A stretch of DNA of 64,000 bases from Paraburkholderia mimosarum LMG 23256 = NBRC 106338 (GTDB taxonomy: Bacteria; Pseudomonadota; Gammaproteobacteria; Burkholderiales; Burkholderiaceae). The notes beneath the pieces are model-generated. The model was not told the DNA's origin and did no database searches. It saw only the letters and a list, made by a program, of their open reading frames with translations. Numbering within the stretch: position 1 is the stretch's first letter; each line of letters opens with the position of its first letter. Shown here piece by piece: positions 34,042-43,522 of this stretch. Position numbers and translations under genes: made by a program. The stretch lies in contig NZ_BBJJ01000026.1 of the NCBI RefSeq assembly GCF_000739815.1, forward strand, positions 40,091-104,090, in the 5' to 3' direction.

Positions 34042-35208
34042 TCAGTACCATTCGCCATCGCCGACGATCAATCGATCGCGCACCAACGAGCGCCAACTCG
34101 CGAATCGTGCCGTCAAAGGGCCAACGAAATTGGTGCTGACCGCCTCAGTCCCAAGCCTCGACGTATAGGCGGCGTATTCGGCAGTGTGCTGTTGGCGTAC
34201 CGCTTCAGCGTTCATGCGCTCGGCCATATCACCGAGAAACTTGAAATGCAGCAGTGCACCGCTGACCTTGCCGCCCGTGCGCGCCCTGGGCGCATTGATG
34301 CGATACGGCCAGACTTCATGTGCTGACTTGAGAAACGCATAGTGCCTGCGCCAGTGGATGAGCACTGTCTTGTTGAGTGCGGGCCCATTCCCTAAGGCAC
34401 CATTGAAATAGACGCGTCCGCGCACGCCGCCACGAATCCAGGTCGTGCGGGTGCAGGAGTCGGTATACGCTCGGTAACCGCTGCTGTCATAGAGTGCGCA
34501 GACCGATAGCGGATCGACGCCGGGACCGCATTGGTTCTCTCTGGACGGGCGCTCGCTGTACATGTCCAGCATCAGTACGTTCATCGACTGCTGGCCGCTG
34601 CGCTCGAAATGATCGGTTAACATGCGAACGCTCGTCACGTCGCTGCGCGGAAATACGAGGAATTCGTCCGCATCGACAAAGAGAATCCATTTCCGATGGC
34701 AGTACTTCGACAGGATCGCGTTGACCCAGTCGACGCCGTAACGTGTGCGCCGATATTCGCCGTCTGCGTAGAAGTACGATACGCTGGGCTGGCCTTCGAG
34801 CAACTCGGCCACGCCATCGGTGGAGCGGTTGTCGACGATGATGAATTCGTCGATGCCGAGACTGCGGTAGTGCTTCAGAAGCGCCTCGAGGCGCAACGCT
34901 TCATTGTAAACAGTCAGGACGACGACATGAGTCGCGTCCTTCAGGCTTGGCGAAATCCGCGCGCGGGACAATTGGCGTGCATGCGCAATTCGACGGACGT
35001 GTGCCTTGGCGAAGTCCGTGACGCTGTGAAGTGTGCGCGTGAACCGGCTGACCGGTGCACGCTCGCAATCGGGTCCCTCCCAACGGAGGCCTGGTTCGTC
35101 GGGTGTTTGCAAGGCGTTGGCTACATCGCGCGAGTAGTAGTTCTCTACGCCGCTGTTCACGACCCCGGGTAATGTATCGGAAAGTATGTTGTTATCGACT
35201 GGATTCAC
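34042..35208 (-). CDS. glycosyltransferase family 2 (Glyco_tranf_2_4/GT92-like)
   Basis: The 388-residue protein has HVVVLTVYNEALRLEALLKHYRSLGIDEFIIVDNRSTDGVAELL, WILFVDADEFLVFP (DADEF, the DxD-like motif of this group), and the C-terminal ALLHFKFLGDM and HWRRHYAFLKSAHE features of the GT2_4 family. It lies in a leftward pair with the flippase gene, which it overlaps by 17 nt (35192-35208). A ~95-residue N-terminal extension without recognisable fold precedes the GT-A domain. Confidence 0.87.
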   Translation of the reverse strand: MNPVDNNILSDTLPGVVNSGVENYYSRDVANALQTPDEPGLRWEGPDCERAPVSRFTRTLHSVTDFAKAHVRRIAHARQLSRARISPSLKDATHVVVLTVYNEALRLEALLKHYRSLGIDEFIIVDNRSTDGVAELLEGQPSVSYFYADGEYRRTRYGVDWVNAILSKYCHRKWILFVDADEFLVFPRSDVTSVRMLTDHFERSGQQSMNVLMLDMYSERPSRENQCGPGVDPLSVCALYDSSGYRAYTDSCTRTTWIRGGVRGRVYFNGALGNGPALNKTVLIHWRRHYAFLKSAHEVWPYRINAPRARTGGKVSGALLHFKFLGDMAERMNAEAVRQQHTAEYAAYTSRLGTEAVSTNFVGPLTARFASWRSLVRDRLIVGDGEWY

Positions 35209-36736
35209 CGGTTACTCCATTAGGGGAGATTTCGCCGCTCGCTGCCGCTGGCACGCCTTTGCGCTTGATACGTTCGCGGTTGCGCCGAAACACCGAAGCA
35301 AGCATGTGCGCGATTCGGGCGCTGGCCTCTGGTTCGGCGGAAATCGACCATGCTGCTGCTGTGCAGGTCAGACCGATCCAGACGGCGAGACCTAGTAGCG
35401 AGAGCGGATTCAGAACATACGCGCCGCCATAGGCAGCAAGAATCATCAGCCCAGGGACGCAAAGGTGGCGAAGGTGTTCGCGGCCGAAGCGCGCTGCCCA
35501 AAAGAGAAGCACGCCATCGAGCGCGCAACGCGCGCTCCACGCCAGTGCCGCACCCAGTACACCGAAAGTATTGAGTAACCACCAGAGGCCAGCGATGAAA
35601 AGGATAGTTTCGATAATTTGAAACCGCGCCACGATGCCCGGACGCCCAATCGCCTGTAGATGGCATGCGGGAATGGAGGCAAGGCAATTGATCCAGACGC
35701 CTAGCAGAATGGTCTCGCCGACAAAGGTTGCGTGGAGTGCGAAATCGTGTCCCACCCACATCGAGAGAAACGGCCGCATCAGAAAGATTCCGAACACGAG
35801 GACCGGCGTCAGCGCGGCGGTTAGCCCGCGTACGGCGAGGAGGGACAGTTGGACGGCATCTTCGCGTTGGAGCGCGGACAGGCGCGGGAATAGCGTCCGG
35901 GTGATGACGGACGGAAACAATCGCACACGCACGGCTAGGCTGAACGGCACCTGATAGTAGGCGACGGCTTGCGGACCCAGTACGCGGCCTATCAGCAAGC
36001 GGTCGGCGGTCTCGAGTACCGGCGCAGCGAAACTTGACACGCTCATCCAGGCGCCATAGGAAAAGAGTTGCCGGACGTGCCGCAATTGGGGCCCAGCGGC
36101 AAGGCGCAGCGGAAAAGCGTACGCCATCGCGCCAAATGTGATCGCGAACGAAATAACGCTGGCAAGCAGGGTTGCGTAGACAAGATAGTGCAAGCTTGGC
36201 CCGAAGACGATCGTAAAGCCTAGCGGAACAAGCTGGAACAGGACTACGACGGGAACCTGCACGGCGTTGGCGGTGCCGAAGTGCTCGCGCCCGGTCATCG
36301 CACCATTGCAGACACTGATCAGATTGGTGAGCGGAACGAGCGCACAAACCCACACCTGCGCGGGAAGCAGCTCCGCGGCCAGCGTTGGGCTGATGTCGAA
36401 CTGCGAGAGCATGATATGCAAGAGCGCAAACAACACCAGCGCACCGACGAGACCGAACCCGAGATTGAGCAGCAGTGCGGTCCAGATTACGGATTCCCGC
36501 TCAGCCGGCGTCGCGTCCGAAAGCTGTGCCACGCGGTTGGCCGTGGCCGCCGTGAGGCCGAGGTCAAAGAATCCAAAATACCCTTGCAGCATCCAGAGAA
36601 TGGCGAGTACACCGAAGCGCTCCGCGCCGATGTGATCCAGATAAATCGGCGTGCTGATGAGTGAAACTGCCGTGGGTAGCACGCTTCCCAGGAAGTTGAA
36701 AATCGCGCTTCGTGTGAGGCTGGGCTTAGTGGTCAT
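35192..36736 (-). CDS. Wzx-type polysaccharide flippase (MOP superfamily)
   Basis: The 514-residue protein has about 14 predicted helices and the Polysacc_synt pattern at the N-terminus (LTRSAIFNFLGSVLPTAVSLISTPIYLDHIGAERFGVLAILW). It should flip undecaprenyl-linked repeat units to the periplasm for Wzy. I use ATG at 36736 (MTTKPSLTRS); the open frame extends 59 codons further but that part is arginine-rich and not membrane-protein-like. It is the first gene of a leftward operon with the GT2 gene, opposite to the main operon. Confidence 0.9.
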   Translation of the reverse strand: MTTKPSLTRSAIFNFLGSVLPTAVSLISTPIYLDHIGAERFGVLAILWMLQGYFGFFDLGLTAATANRVAQLSDATPAERESVIWTALLLNLGFGLVGALVLFALLHIMLSQFDISPTLAAELLPAQVWVCALVPLTNLISVCNGAMTGREHFGTANAVQVPVVVLFQLVPLGFTIVFGPSLHYLVYATLLASVISFAITFGAMAYAFPLRLAAGPQLRHVRQLFSYGAWMSVSSFAAPVLETADRLLIGRVLGPQAVAYYQVPFSLAVRVRLFPSVITRTLFPRLSALQREDAVQLSLLAVRGLTAALTPVLVFGIFLMRPFLSMWVGHDFALHATFVGETILLGVWINCLASIPACHLQAIGRPGIVARFQIIETILFIAGLWWLLNTFGVLGAALAWSARCALDGVLLFWAARFGREHLRHLCVPGLMILAAYGGAYVLNPLSLLGLAVWIGLTCTAAAWSISAEPEASARIAHMLASVFRRNRERIKRKGVPAAASGEISPNGVTGESSR

Positions 36737-37092
36737 GATGTGCGGCAGTCTGGGCCATCCAGAAACGGCGCATTCGGCCGCCCGGTTGCAGTTTGGATGG
36801 AATTGTGCCAACGGGAGCGTGCGTTGTTTGTGCGTAGGCGTACGCAGGTCGCTCTGGCGGCCCCGCGGCCTTTCACTCGCCCGGGTGGGAGTTGGTCGCC
36901 TTGAATCCGGCACGCGGCGTTTCGCCCAATATTGTTGGACAACCCACGGAACGGCTCCAGAAAGCCATCTTACTATCGCTCAGAGTACATCGCGCCGCTT
37001 GCTAACACGGGCGCCGATGCCGGAAACCCTGGTGATCGACGCGTGCCTTTTACTGTTGTCGCTGGCTGCTATCGGTGGTGTTTGGGGAATCA
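36737..37092. other. divergent intergenic region, flippase / GT25 gene
   Basis: This 356 bp region should contain promoters for both directions. A 21-bp motif at 36932-36952 (core ACAACCCACGGAAC on this strand) is nearly repeated at 62118-62138, also upstream of a leftward gene; see findings. No gene was recognised. Confidence 0.5.
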
Positions 37093-37878
37093 ATGAAGAT
37101 CTTTGTCATCAATCTCGACAAGTCGACAGACAGACTGAGCCACATGGCACACCAGCTTAACAGGCTGGGTTACGCTTGGGAAAGGTTTCCTGCAGTGGGC
37201 CCCTCACAGATCGAAGATATGAGCCGAACCCTGGAAATGCCGGTGCTGCACGGTGCGTGCACTACACCAGAAAAGGCGGTTGCGCTTAGCCACTATACGA
37301 TTTGGAAAAAAGTCTTGGCCGAAGGTATAGACCATGCCCTCGTGCTCGAGGACGACGTTCATTTTTGTCGCGATGCGAGAACGCTGGTCGAATCCATAGA
37401 GGATGAAATCTCCCGGGGACTGTGCTACGACATCATCAAAGTGGAGACCTTCTTGGCAGGTATCTTCGTTGACCGGGAAGGCCTGCATTTGCTGGCTCGA
37501 ACCAGGCTGCACCGGTTACGCAGCAATCACGCGGGGGCGGGCGCCTACATCATTTCGAAAGAGGGATGCCGCAAGATGATCGAGCGCTACGCGACCTCCG
37601 ACCGCGCGGTCGATCTCGTCTTGTTCGATGGCGATCTGGAAGAGATGCGTGTATTTCAGTTGCACCCGGCTCCGTGCATCCAGGACATGTTGCTAAGCCG
37701 TGGAAGGACGGGGATCGTCTCCACGGTGGGAGCGGAAAGGTCCGAGAAAGATCACCGGCCTGTCTGGCTGGACAAATTAAAGTCTCCTCTGCGAGGCGCG
37801 TACTATGCCATTCAAACGATGTGCGCATGGAATAAGGGTAGGGTGAAGATCAGATCCAGATACGTTGACGGGATTTGA
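37093..37878 (+). CDS. glycosyltransferase family 25 (LPS galactosyltransferase-like)
   Basis: The 261-residue protein has the GT25 signature: MKIFVINLDKSTDRLSHM at the start, GACTTPEKAVALSHYTIWKKVLAEGIDHALVLEDDVHF (acidic EDDV motif near residue 93), and GAGAYIISKEGCRKMIERY. GT25 enzymes add galactose or glucose to LPS or capsular glycans in bacteria. Start ATG at 37093 gives the canonical N-terminus. The gene is followed by an SGNH hydrolase gene whose SD is a G-tract. Confidence 0.9.
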   Translation: MKIFVINLDKSTDRLSHMAHQLNRLGYAWERFPAVGPSQIEDMSRTLEMPVLHGACTTPEKAVALSHYTIWKKVLAEGIDHALVLEDDVHFCRDARTLVESIEDEISRGLCYDIIKVETFLAGIFVDREGLHLLARTRLHRLRSNHAGAGAYIISKEGCRKMIERYATSDRAVDLVLFDGDLEEMRVFQLHPAPCIQDMLLSRGRTGIVSTVGAERSEKDHRPVWLDKLKSPLRGAYYAIQTMCAWNKGRVKIRSRYVDGI

Positions 37879-37913
37879 GTTGCGAGCAATTGAATTAACT
37901 TGACGTCGGGATA

Positions 37914-37923
37914 GGGGGGGGGG
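37914..37923 (+). repeat. G10 homopolymer as the SD of the SGNH hydrolase gene
   Basis: Ten consecutive G residues end 7 nt before the ATG at 37931, so the tract sits exactly where the ribosome binding site should be. Mononucleotide runs of this length can vary by slipped-strand mispairing. Confidence 0.7.
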
Positions 37924-37930
37924 CTGGTCG

Positions 37931-39073
37931 ATGTCTCGACTGCGCAGGGTGTTACTGATCGCGCTTTGCGGTGCACTGCCTGTCGTAGCCGGCCTGATCG
38001 TGGTTAGACTTGTTGTGCCCTACCTGTTGCGCCCGCTGCCCGCCGCTGCCGCGGCGCCTGAGCCATTTGGCAAGATACGTTTTGCAGTGCTCGGGGATTC
38101 CGATAGCCAGTCCTACCATGACACGCTGATGTTGGGGGATCCTCGCCTGCGAGGAGGCGCGAGGCGCGCGACCACCTGGCAGTGGACCGAGGTATTGAGC
38201 CAATTGCGGGGCGACCAGATCGACTTCGGCAAATGGGGAGCATGGGGAACCAACAAGTATCGCTCCTATTTCGACGAAGCTCTCGGTCTTCTCGCCCGAA
38301 CGCCTCCCAAATATGACTACCGCTACAATTTTGCCGTCAGCGGCGCTGTCTGCAACCAGTTGATGGGACATCCGGCGCGCGAGGCGATCCGTCTTGTCGA
38401 CTTGATGGACACTGAGCCACAAGTGTGGAGAGGCGGCGTAGTGTTGATCCGGATCGGAGTCAACGACGTCACCGCACCCGAGGTCGTTGACGAGATGTCC
38501 AGGGATCCATCTGCACCCCATTCAGTGGCCGTGATCCATGGCTGTATGGAGGCGATCGGAGAGGCAGTCGCCCTGATTCGGAAGCACCATCCCGATACCT
38601 GGATCGTGCTTGTGGGCGTGCTCAGTGATGCGGATTCGCCCGACAAATTCGGCAATTGGCGATCAGCCACGGAGATGGCCAGGATCGAAGCCGGTTTGGA
38701 CCTTTTTGACAATGGCTTGCGAAAGCTGGCCGCGGCGGATCGGCACGTCTACTTTCTTGATGATCGCGCATGGTTTAGGAGCCTTTGGGGTAGTCGCGAC
38801 GACCGGGGGCATCCGTTTTACAAGACAGTGCATCTTTCACCCGGCTGGGCGATCACTAACACGGCCGGTGACGATCCGCACAACGCCTCTCTTTCCGACG
38901 GTCATGCCGGCGTAGTCTGGAATACCCTTTGGGCGCAGCACCTCGTTACTTCCCTGAACGCCGCATTCGGACTGCACATCAGGCCGCTCACGGATGCCGA
39001 GGTGATCGACTTTCTGCAACCGAGCTTTGCAGCGCAATCAGGCTTGCCACTCGTCACATCCCCAGCGAAATAG
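37931..39073 (+). CDS. SGNH/GDSL-family hydrolase, membrane anchored
   Basis: The 380-residue protein has an N-terminal membrane anchor or signal segment (LLIALCGALPVVAGLIVVRLVVPYLL). The SGNH domain follows: block I VLGDSDSQSY near residue 55 (GDSD), a glycine/asparagine block in YNFAVSGAVCNQ, block III IGVNDV near 175, and block V DGHAG near 333. SGNH enzymes of polysaccharide loci O-acetylate or deacetylate sugars, like AlgX/AlgJ. The catalytic Ser-Asp-His set appears present. It probably modifies the glycan on the periplasmic side. Its translation may vary with the G10 tract. Confidence 0.82.
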   Translation: MSRLRRVLLIALCGALPVVAGLIVVRLVVPYLLRPLPAAAAAPEPFGKIRFAVLGDSDSQSYHDTLMLGDPRLRGGARRATTWQWTEVLSQLRGDQIDFGKWGAWGTNKYRSYFDEALGLLARTPPKYDYRYNFAVSGAVCNQLMGHPAREAIRLVDLMDTEPQVWRGGVVLIRIGVNDVTAPEVVDEMSRDPSAPHSVAVIHGCMEAIGEAVALIRKHHPDTWIVLVGVLSDADSPDKFGNWRSATEMARIEAGLDLFDNGLRKLAAADRHVYFLDDRAWFRSLWGSRDDRGHPFYKTVHLSPGWAITNTAGDDPHNASLSDGHAGVVWNTLWAQHLVTSLNAAFGLHIRPLTDAEVIDFLQPSFAAQSGLPLVTSPAK

Positions 39074-39583
39074 CGTGGCATAAGCGATGGCGAGCGTTCC
39101 CCGCGGCGAAGAACGGCCAGACTCCAGGCGGTATGAAGTGCATGACAAGAGTATCGGAGCACATCGATGGAAGCACAGATCAGGCTCGCCGCCGACAAAT
39201 ATCCTGATTAATAGAGCGCCGCTGACGGCGGGCCCGAATTCGCTTGTCGTTCAAGACGTGGGACCCAATTCGTGTCGCTTGCTAGCTCTGCAATCGTTCG
39301 AAGCTCATTGCCGATTTTAGGCAACTGGGCTACAGCGTAATAGGAGCGGGAGGCAGCAGAACTCAGGCTTCCGGTGTTAGATCGGCCTTCCTCGCGCGTC
39401 AGGGCCTATACGGTCTATGGCTTGAACGGCTCTAGCGCTATGACGTCGATCTGGCGTCGCCGGCGCAGACGGGCGAACGCCGGCTGACAGTCAAAATGTA
39501 CGTGGATGTTCGTCAACGCACATCTGGCCGACAAGTAGGATGGTAGGCTACAGGAAATGCTCTCCAAACTTGGAAGGTGTGCT
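39074..39583. other. intergenic region, SGNH gene / cupin gene
   Basis: This 510 bp region has no gene that I recognise. One frame (about 39303-39436: KLIADFRQLGYSV...LYGLWLERL) is free of stops for ~45 codons and could be a decayed gene fragment, but the family is unknown. A small GC-rich hairpin lies near 39214-39230. Confidence 0.4.
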
Positions 39584-40597
39584 ATGTATGTGCCTGGCGA
39601 TGGTACTGCGTTAGCTAATTTATCACGCCAGCTGGGCTCAGGCGAGAGAATTCTTCAGGCTTGCAAAGAAGAATTCAAAAGCAATTTTAATTTGCATTCC
39701 TTTAAATTCAAACATACGTTGGACCGGAGCGGCTTGTTCGAGATCCCAAGAATCGTCGAACTCGCACGGCGGATGATCGAACAGAATGGCAATATTTGCG
39801 CGCTTAACTTCAAGCATGGCTCGATAGCTACGAAGTTTGGCGATGGCTCTATGGGTACGCAGTCCAATGCCATGTCGCGAAGCGAGCGGCTGGACGAGAC
39901 GGTTTCGCGTCTTGGCGAAAACGGCACATGGATCAAGCTGACCCGGGCGCAGGATTACGACCCCGACTATGCCCACGTTCTTGACGTCATCACATCCGAG
40001 CTTGAAGAGTTGTCTGGCTGGCCGCTGCGCGAGGACATGACCTACGTAGCGATGACACTGTTGCTCTCCTCGCCCAAGATCGCAACACCGTTCCATATCG
40101 ATCACGAATCCAACTTTCTCTTCCAGATGCAGGGCGCCAAGGATGTATGTCTCTTCCCGGCGTCCGATCGCGAGCTGGTACCGGATGAGGAGGTCGAGCG
40201 CTACTACAGCGGCAACTTCGATGCCGCGTGTTATCGCCGCGAAATGCAGGATCGCGGTACTGTCTATCGGCTTGCCCCTGGCGAAGTGGTGCATCACCCG
40301 CCGTTAGCGCCGCACTGGGTAAAGAACGACGACAATATCTCGGTGAGTATCAGCATCAACTATTGCATGAAGTCCATCGAGAAACGTGCCAGGGTTTATC
40401 AGGCCAACTACTTTCTACGAAAAATGGGTCTAAAGCCGCTGCGGCCAGGGCTTTCACCGTTGCGCGACAGCTTGAAGAGAAGGATCATCTCGACGCTGGA
40501 ACACCGCAGTCCAAAGACCTTTTCAGACGTCGTCCACACACCGGTGAACAGGTTGAAATCACCGTTGAATGCAGTTCGGCGCCTGGTCAAACGTTGA
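39584..40597 (+). CDS. JmjC/cupin-like Fe(II)/2-oxoglutarate-type protein
   Basis: The protein (337 residues from ATG 39584; MYVPGDGTALANLSR) has a double-stranded beta-helix with a metal motif: ATPFHIDHESNFLFQM (H-x-D) and HHPPLAPHWVKN (distal His). Such cupin_8/JmjC-like proteins hydroxylate amino acids or sugars. Many are found beside glycosyltransferases and sulfotransferases in glycan loci. ATG 39584 has a GGAAGG SD; ATG 39557 would add nine residues. The C-terminal ~80 residues are basic. A related fragment lies on the other strand at 41068-41310. Confidence 0.75.
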   Translation: MYVPGDGTALANLSRQLGSGERILQACKEEFKSNFNLHSFKFKHTLDRSGLFEIPRIVELARRMIEQNGNICALNFKHGSIATKFGDGSMGTQSNAMSRSERLDETVSRLGENGTWIKLTRAQDYDPDYAHVLDVITSELEELSGWPLREDMTYVAMTLLLSSPKIATPFHIDHESNFLFQMQGAKDVCLFPASDRELVPDEEVERYYSGNFDAACYRREMQDRGTVYRLAPGEVVHHPPLAPHWVKNDDNISVSISINYCMKSIEKRARVYQANYFLRKMGLKPLRPGLSPLRDSLKRRIISTLEHRSPKTFSDVVHTPVNRLKSPLNAVRRLVKR

Positions 40598-41067
40598 CCG
40601 CGCCAGCCATGGCCTTCGATTCTTGCCCCATTTGCTCCTTTGTCTCACGCACTCTGGATCTACGACAATGATACCTTTTCCCTTGGCATCGAGACGACAG
40701 GTTCCCGAGTTGCGTATCCGTGACTACAGGAAGGTCGGGCCACCCTCTATGCCGGATGCCGTCAAGCCCACTTTCCGGTTGTCGCTTGACTTATCCCGAA
40801 GCGTTGTCGAGTCCTCGGTTTGACGCCATTGCAATTATCGAAACTTCTTCGATGGTTCACTTTGTTCGCCTCCTTTCTGCATACCTGACGGGATTCATCC
40901 CGCCTTTTCCTCAGACGCTCACCACACCAGCTCTTAACGAATGCAGCTCTGGGTGGTTTGGCATCACCGCCTGATCGGCGAAATCGTGGGGCCAACCCTC
41001 ATCACGGATGCAGCATGTACAGCGACCTTCGGTCGCTTTCCTTCTTGGCACACCGACAACTAGCTTG

Positions 41068-41310
41068 ACTCGCTCCGCGGGCACCGACAACCTTTATCAC
41101 CGATGACTTCAGGTTGTCGGCACCGTGGTTGGTACCGGGCGGCTTGGGGGGTACACCGAGTTTGTGCAGGGAGTGATTGGCGGAAAAGATACGGCCGCGG
41201 GCCCGGCTCGCGTCAGTTTCGTAGACGAACGCATAAGAAACGCAGCGCTCAACGCCGGTTTGAACCCAATGGGGCGCGTCCTGCGGCTGATGAAAGCCGC
41301 AGCCGCGCAC
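41068..41310 (-). pseudogene. fragment of a JmjC/cupin-like gene (C-terminal part)
   Basis: The leftward frame contains FHQPQDAPHWVQTGVERC followed by RGRIFSANHSLHKLGVPPKPPG. It aligns by eye to the C-terminal part of the 39584 protein (LAPHWVKNDD..., ARVYQANYFLRKMGLKPLRPG). Only the region around the distal metal His and the end remain, and the N-terminal two thirds are missing. An IS3 remnant ends at 41327, just upstream on this strand, so the truncation is probably by IS insertion. It differs enough from the intact gene to be a paralogue. Confidence 0.7.
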
Positions 41311-41326
41311 AACGCCGAATACATGT

Positions 41327-41760
41327 TTAAGGCTCGTGTCGCGCGTGACGTTCACGCGCCTGGAGGTATATGTGATGACGCGCGCGCAGGATTGCCAGAT
41401 CCTCACCGGCATGACGCTGCGCGGGTGTCACATAGCGAATGCCGCTGGGGCGATGCGTGAAGTTGTACCAGTGCACGAAGTCGAGGCCCCAGAGCGGGGT
41501 GTCATCAAGGTCATCAAGGTCGGCAAAGCCGCTCGCCGCGAATTCCGGGCGGTACCTGGCCGTCTTGAACAACGATTCCACGAATGCGTTGTCGTCCGAG
41601 ACGCGCGGGCGCGAGTGCGACGGTTTGGCGCCCAGCCCGTGCAGCATGGCCAGCGCAGCGGTGGCCTTGAGTGTACTGCCGTTATCGCCGTGTAGGACAG
41701 GCTTGCTGAAGTGCGCATGGATAGCCATACCCAGGTAAAACTTCGTGCGCTATCGCGCAG
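41327..41760 (-). pseudogene. IS3-family transposase OrfB remnant (C-terminal DDE part)
   Basis: The leftward frame reads LHGDNGSTLKATAALAMLHGLGAKPSHSRPRVSDDNAFVESLFKTARYRPEF, then VHWYNFTHRPSGIRYVTPAQRHAGED. These are the second Asp and final Glu regions of the IS3-family rve integrase, close to IS2/IS407-type elements. The N-terminal half of OrfB is absent and the frame ends without the usual tail. An OrfA remnant of the same kind of element is at 46065-46390 on the same strand, with three intact genes between them. Confidence 0.85.
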
Positions 41761-41950
41761 ACCTGCGCACGTTCAAGACTTACGCTGAACCAGTTGCCAG
41801 GACGGCTGAAGTCTGGCTTATGGTTTGTACATCTAACTAATGCAACTCGCGAGGCGATGAGCTGGCAATGTTGGCTAATTTGGTCGGACATGAAGCTGGG
41901 ATGAAATTGATTCGCTCCCTATTTAAATGGGCGAATTAATTGGGGGCGTT

Positions 41951-43480
41951 ATGAGGAAATTTCTGATCCGATCGTTTGGCGAGGCAGTGCATGGTTGTCG
42001 AATCGCCTCGCTGGCAATGATGAAAACGCCGGTGAATGTGGTTTTGTGCCTCGCCGCATTGACAATTTTCTATGAGATTATCGTCGTCTCGGTGTTTGCC
42101 AAAGAAAACATAATGCTCTATGCGGATGGGGGCTGGTTCGTCTTTGCCTTATCAACGGGTAACCCATGGATTTTGAAGTGGCATGAAATTGCCACCCGTT
42201 TTACTACCTACGCATTGACAGTCTGGCCGGTTCTGAAATTGAGCCAGGAATTCAACCTTTCACCTACGGAAATCGCAGTTGCCAATTGCTTGCAGTTCTA
42301 CGGTCTTCAGGTTGCGCTAACGCTCTGGGCATACTGGCTTGCCAGGAAGGTGAATCCTCGCCTTCTGGTATTTCCTGTCACCCAGACCCTGCTCTTTTCC
42401 CTTTTGGGTTGGGGATTCCCCTCGGAGTTGCTGCTGGGGCCGGGAATATTGTGGATCATCTTGCTCACTGCAGTAAAAAATAAAGGGCCTACCACGCTAT
42501 TTTTGGTGGGTTTTGCGGCGCTGATTTTTACGCATGAGCTGGCATTGCCGGCGGCCGTGATCGCAGGGATGTTGGCGCTTTACCTTCAGTGGCGACGTAC
42601 AAAAGCCAACTCAAGGTTTTGGCTGGCGTTTGGCGCAATGATTGCGACCTTTGCGGCGTTTCTCTGGGTACGCATGCACGGCGGCGGTGCCGGCAGCGAC
42701 GCCAATGGCATTTATGTCTTCGACCCGCGCCGCGTCCTGAACAATCCGCTGTTGGTGCCGCTGGTTGTCGGCGCGTTGTTATTGCGCTCCACATCGAAAG
42801 CCAGATGGCCGCTCCTCTTGGCACTGAGTTGTTTCGGCTTCGCCATTGTTATGGCAATTGGCTTCGGTACTCCATTGAATTTTGACGCTCCTCGCTATGG
42901 CGCGAGAACGCTGATCGCCATAGGCATGCTGGTCATGGCGATCCTGTTTGTGTTCGCAGTTTTACAGAGCGAAGTCGATCGAGGCCGCAGCAGCGAACAG
43001 CACCAGATCGTAGGACAAGGACAATTTGGCCTTGCCAAGTGGTTGTTCCTGTGCCTCGGTTTGCAAGCGGGCGCAATTGGTGTTTTCGTGCATGACTGGA
43101 TGTTGTCGAGCGCGGCCGAATCCGCCTGGCAAAGTCAGGAACCAGCGAAGCCAAAGGTCGTTGCGATCGCCAAGGCTCGGGAGGGTTGGGCACCTGCACA
43201 GCGCGACGCCAGTATTCGTTTGCAGGTTGAATGGTCGGCCCCCTATCGCCAATTTGTCTTGACGAACGGCCATACGCCGCAGGTGGTTCTTTACGACGAA
43301 TCCAAATGGTACAAACCGACTGGATGTTTGAAGCAGGATCTGATTTTTGGAAACGCCTCACGCTTTAATGCCAAGGATTTTACGGTCTGGACGAGCTTTA
43401 CATGCACTCAAGCCGAGCCGCAAAGGGTAGACACGCTGAAAGACCGTCTCATGCGCAAGATCAAGAATTTCCTTGGCTAG
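41951..43480 (+). CDS. polytopic membrane protein, possible GtrC-type glycosyltransferase
   Basis: The protein (about 509 residues from ATG 41951) has roughly nine to ten predicted helices. There is an acidic motif after the first helix (MLYADGGWFVFAL) and a ~110-residue soluble C-terminal domain ending KDRLMRKIKNFLG. This layout is like GT-C or GtrC-type proteins that transfer a lipid-linked sugar onto a polysaccharide in the periplasm. I do not recognise a specific family. Its GtrB-GtrA neighbour downstream makes the gtr interpretation attractive. GC content is lower than in the xdh region. It begins within 200 bp of the IS3 OrfB remnant. Confidence 0.72.
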   Translation: MRKFLIRSFGEAVHGCRIASLAMMKTPVNVVLCLAALTIFYEIIVVSVFAKENIMLYADGGWFVFALSTGNPWILKWHEIATRFTTYALTVWPVLKLSQEFNLSPTEIAVANCLQFYGLQVALTLWAYWLARKVNPRLLVFPVTQTLLFSLLGWGFPSELLLGPGILWIILLTAVKNKGPTTLFLVGFAALIFTHELALPAAVIAGMLALYLQWRRTKANSRFWLAFGAMIATFAAFLWVRMHGGGAGSDANGIYVFDPRRVLNNPLLVPLVVGALLLRSTSKARWPLLLALSCFGFAIVMAIGFGTPLNFDAPRYGARTLIAIGMLVMAILFVFAVLQSEVDRGRSSEQHQIVGQGQFGLAKWLFLCLGLQAGAIGVFVHDWMLSSAAESAWQSQEPAKPKVVAIAKAREGWAPAQRDASIRLQVEWSAPYRQFVLTNGHTPQVVLYDESKWYKPTGCLKQDLIFGNASRFNAKDFTVWTSFTCTQAEPQRVDTLKDRLMRKIKNFLG

Positions 43481-43522
43481 TCATTAGTCATCCGAATTTA
43501 ATCCTATTTGAGATAGACGCTC

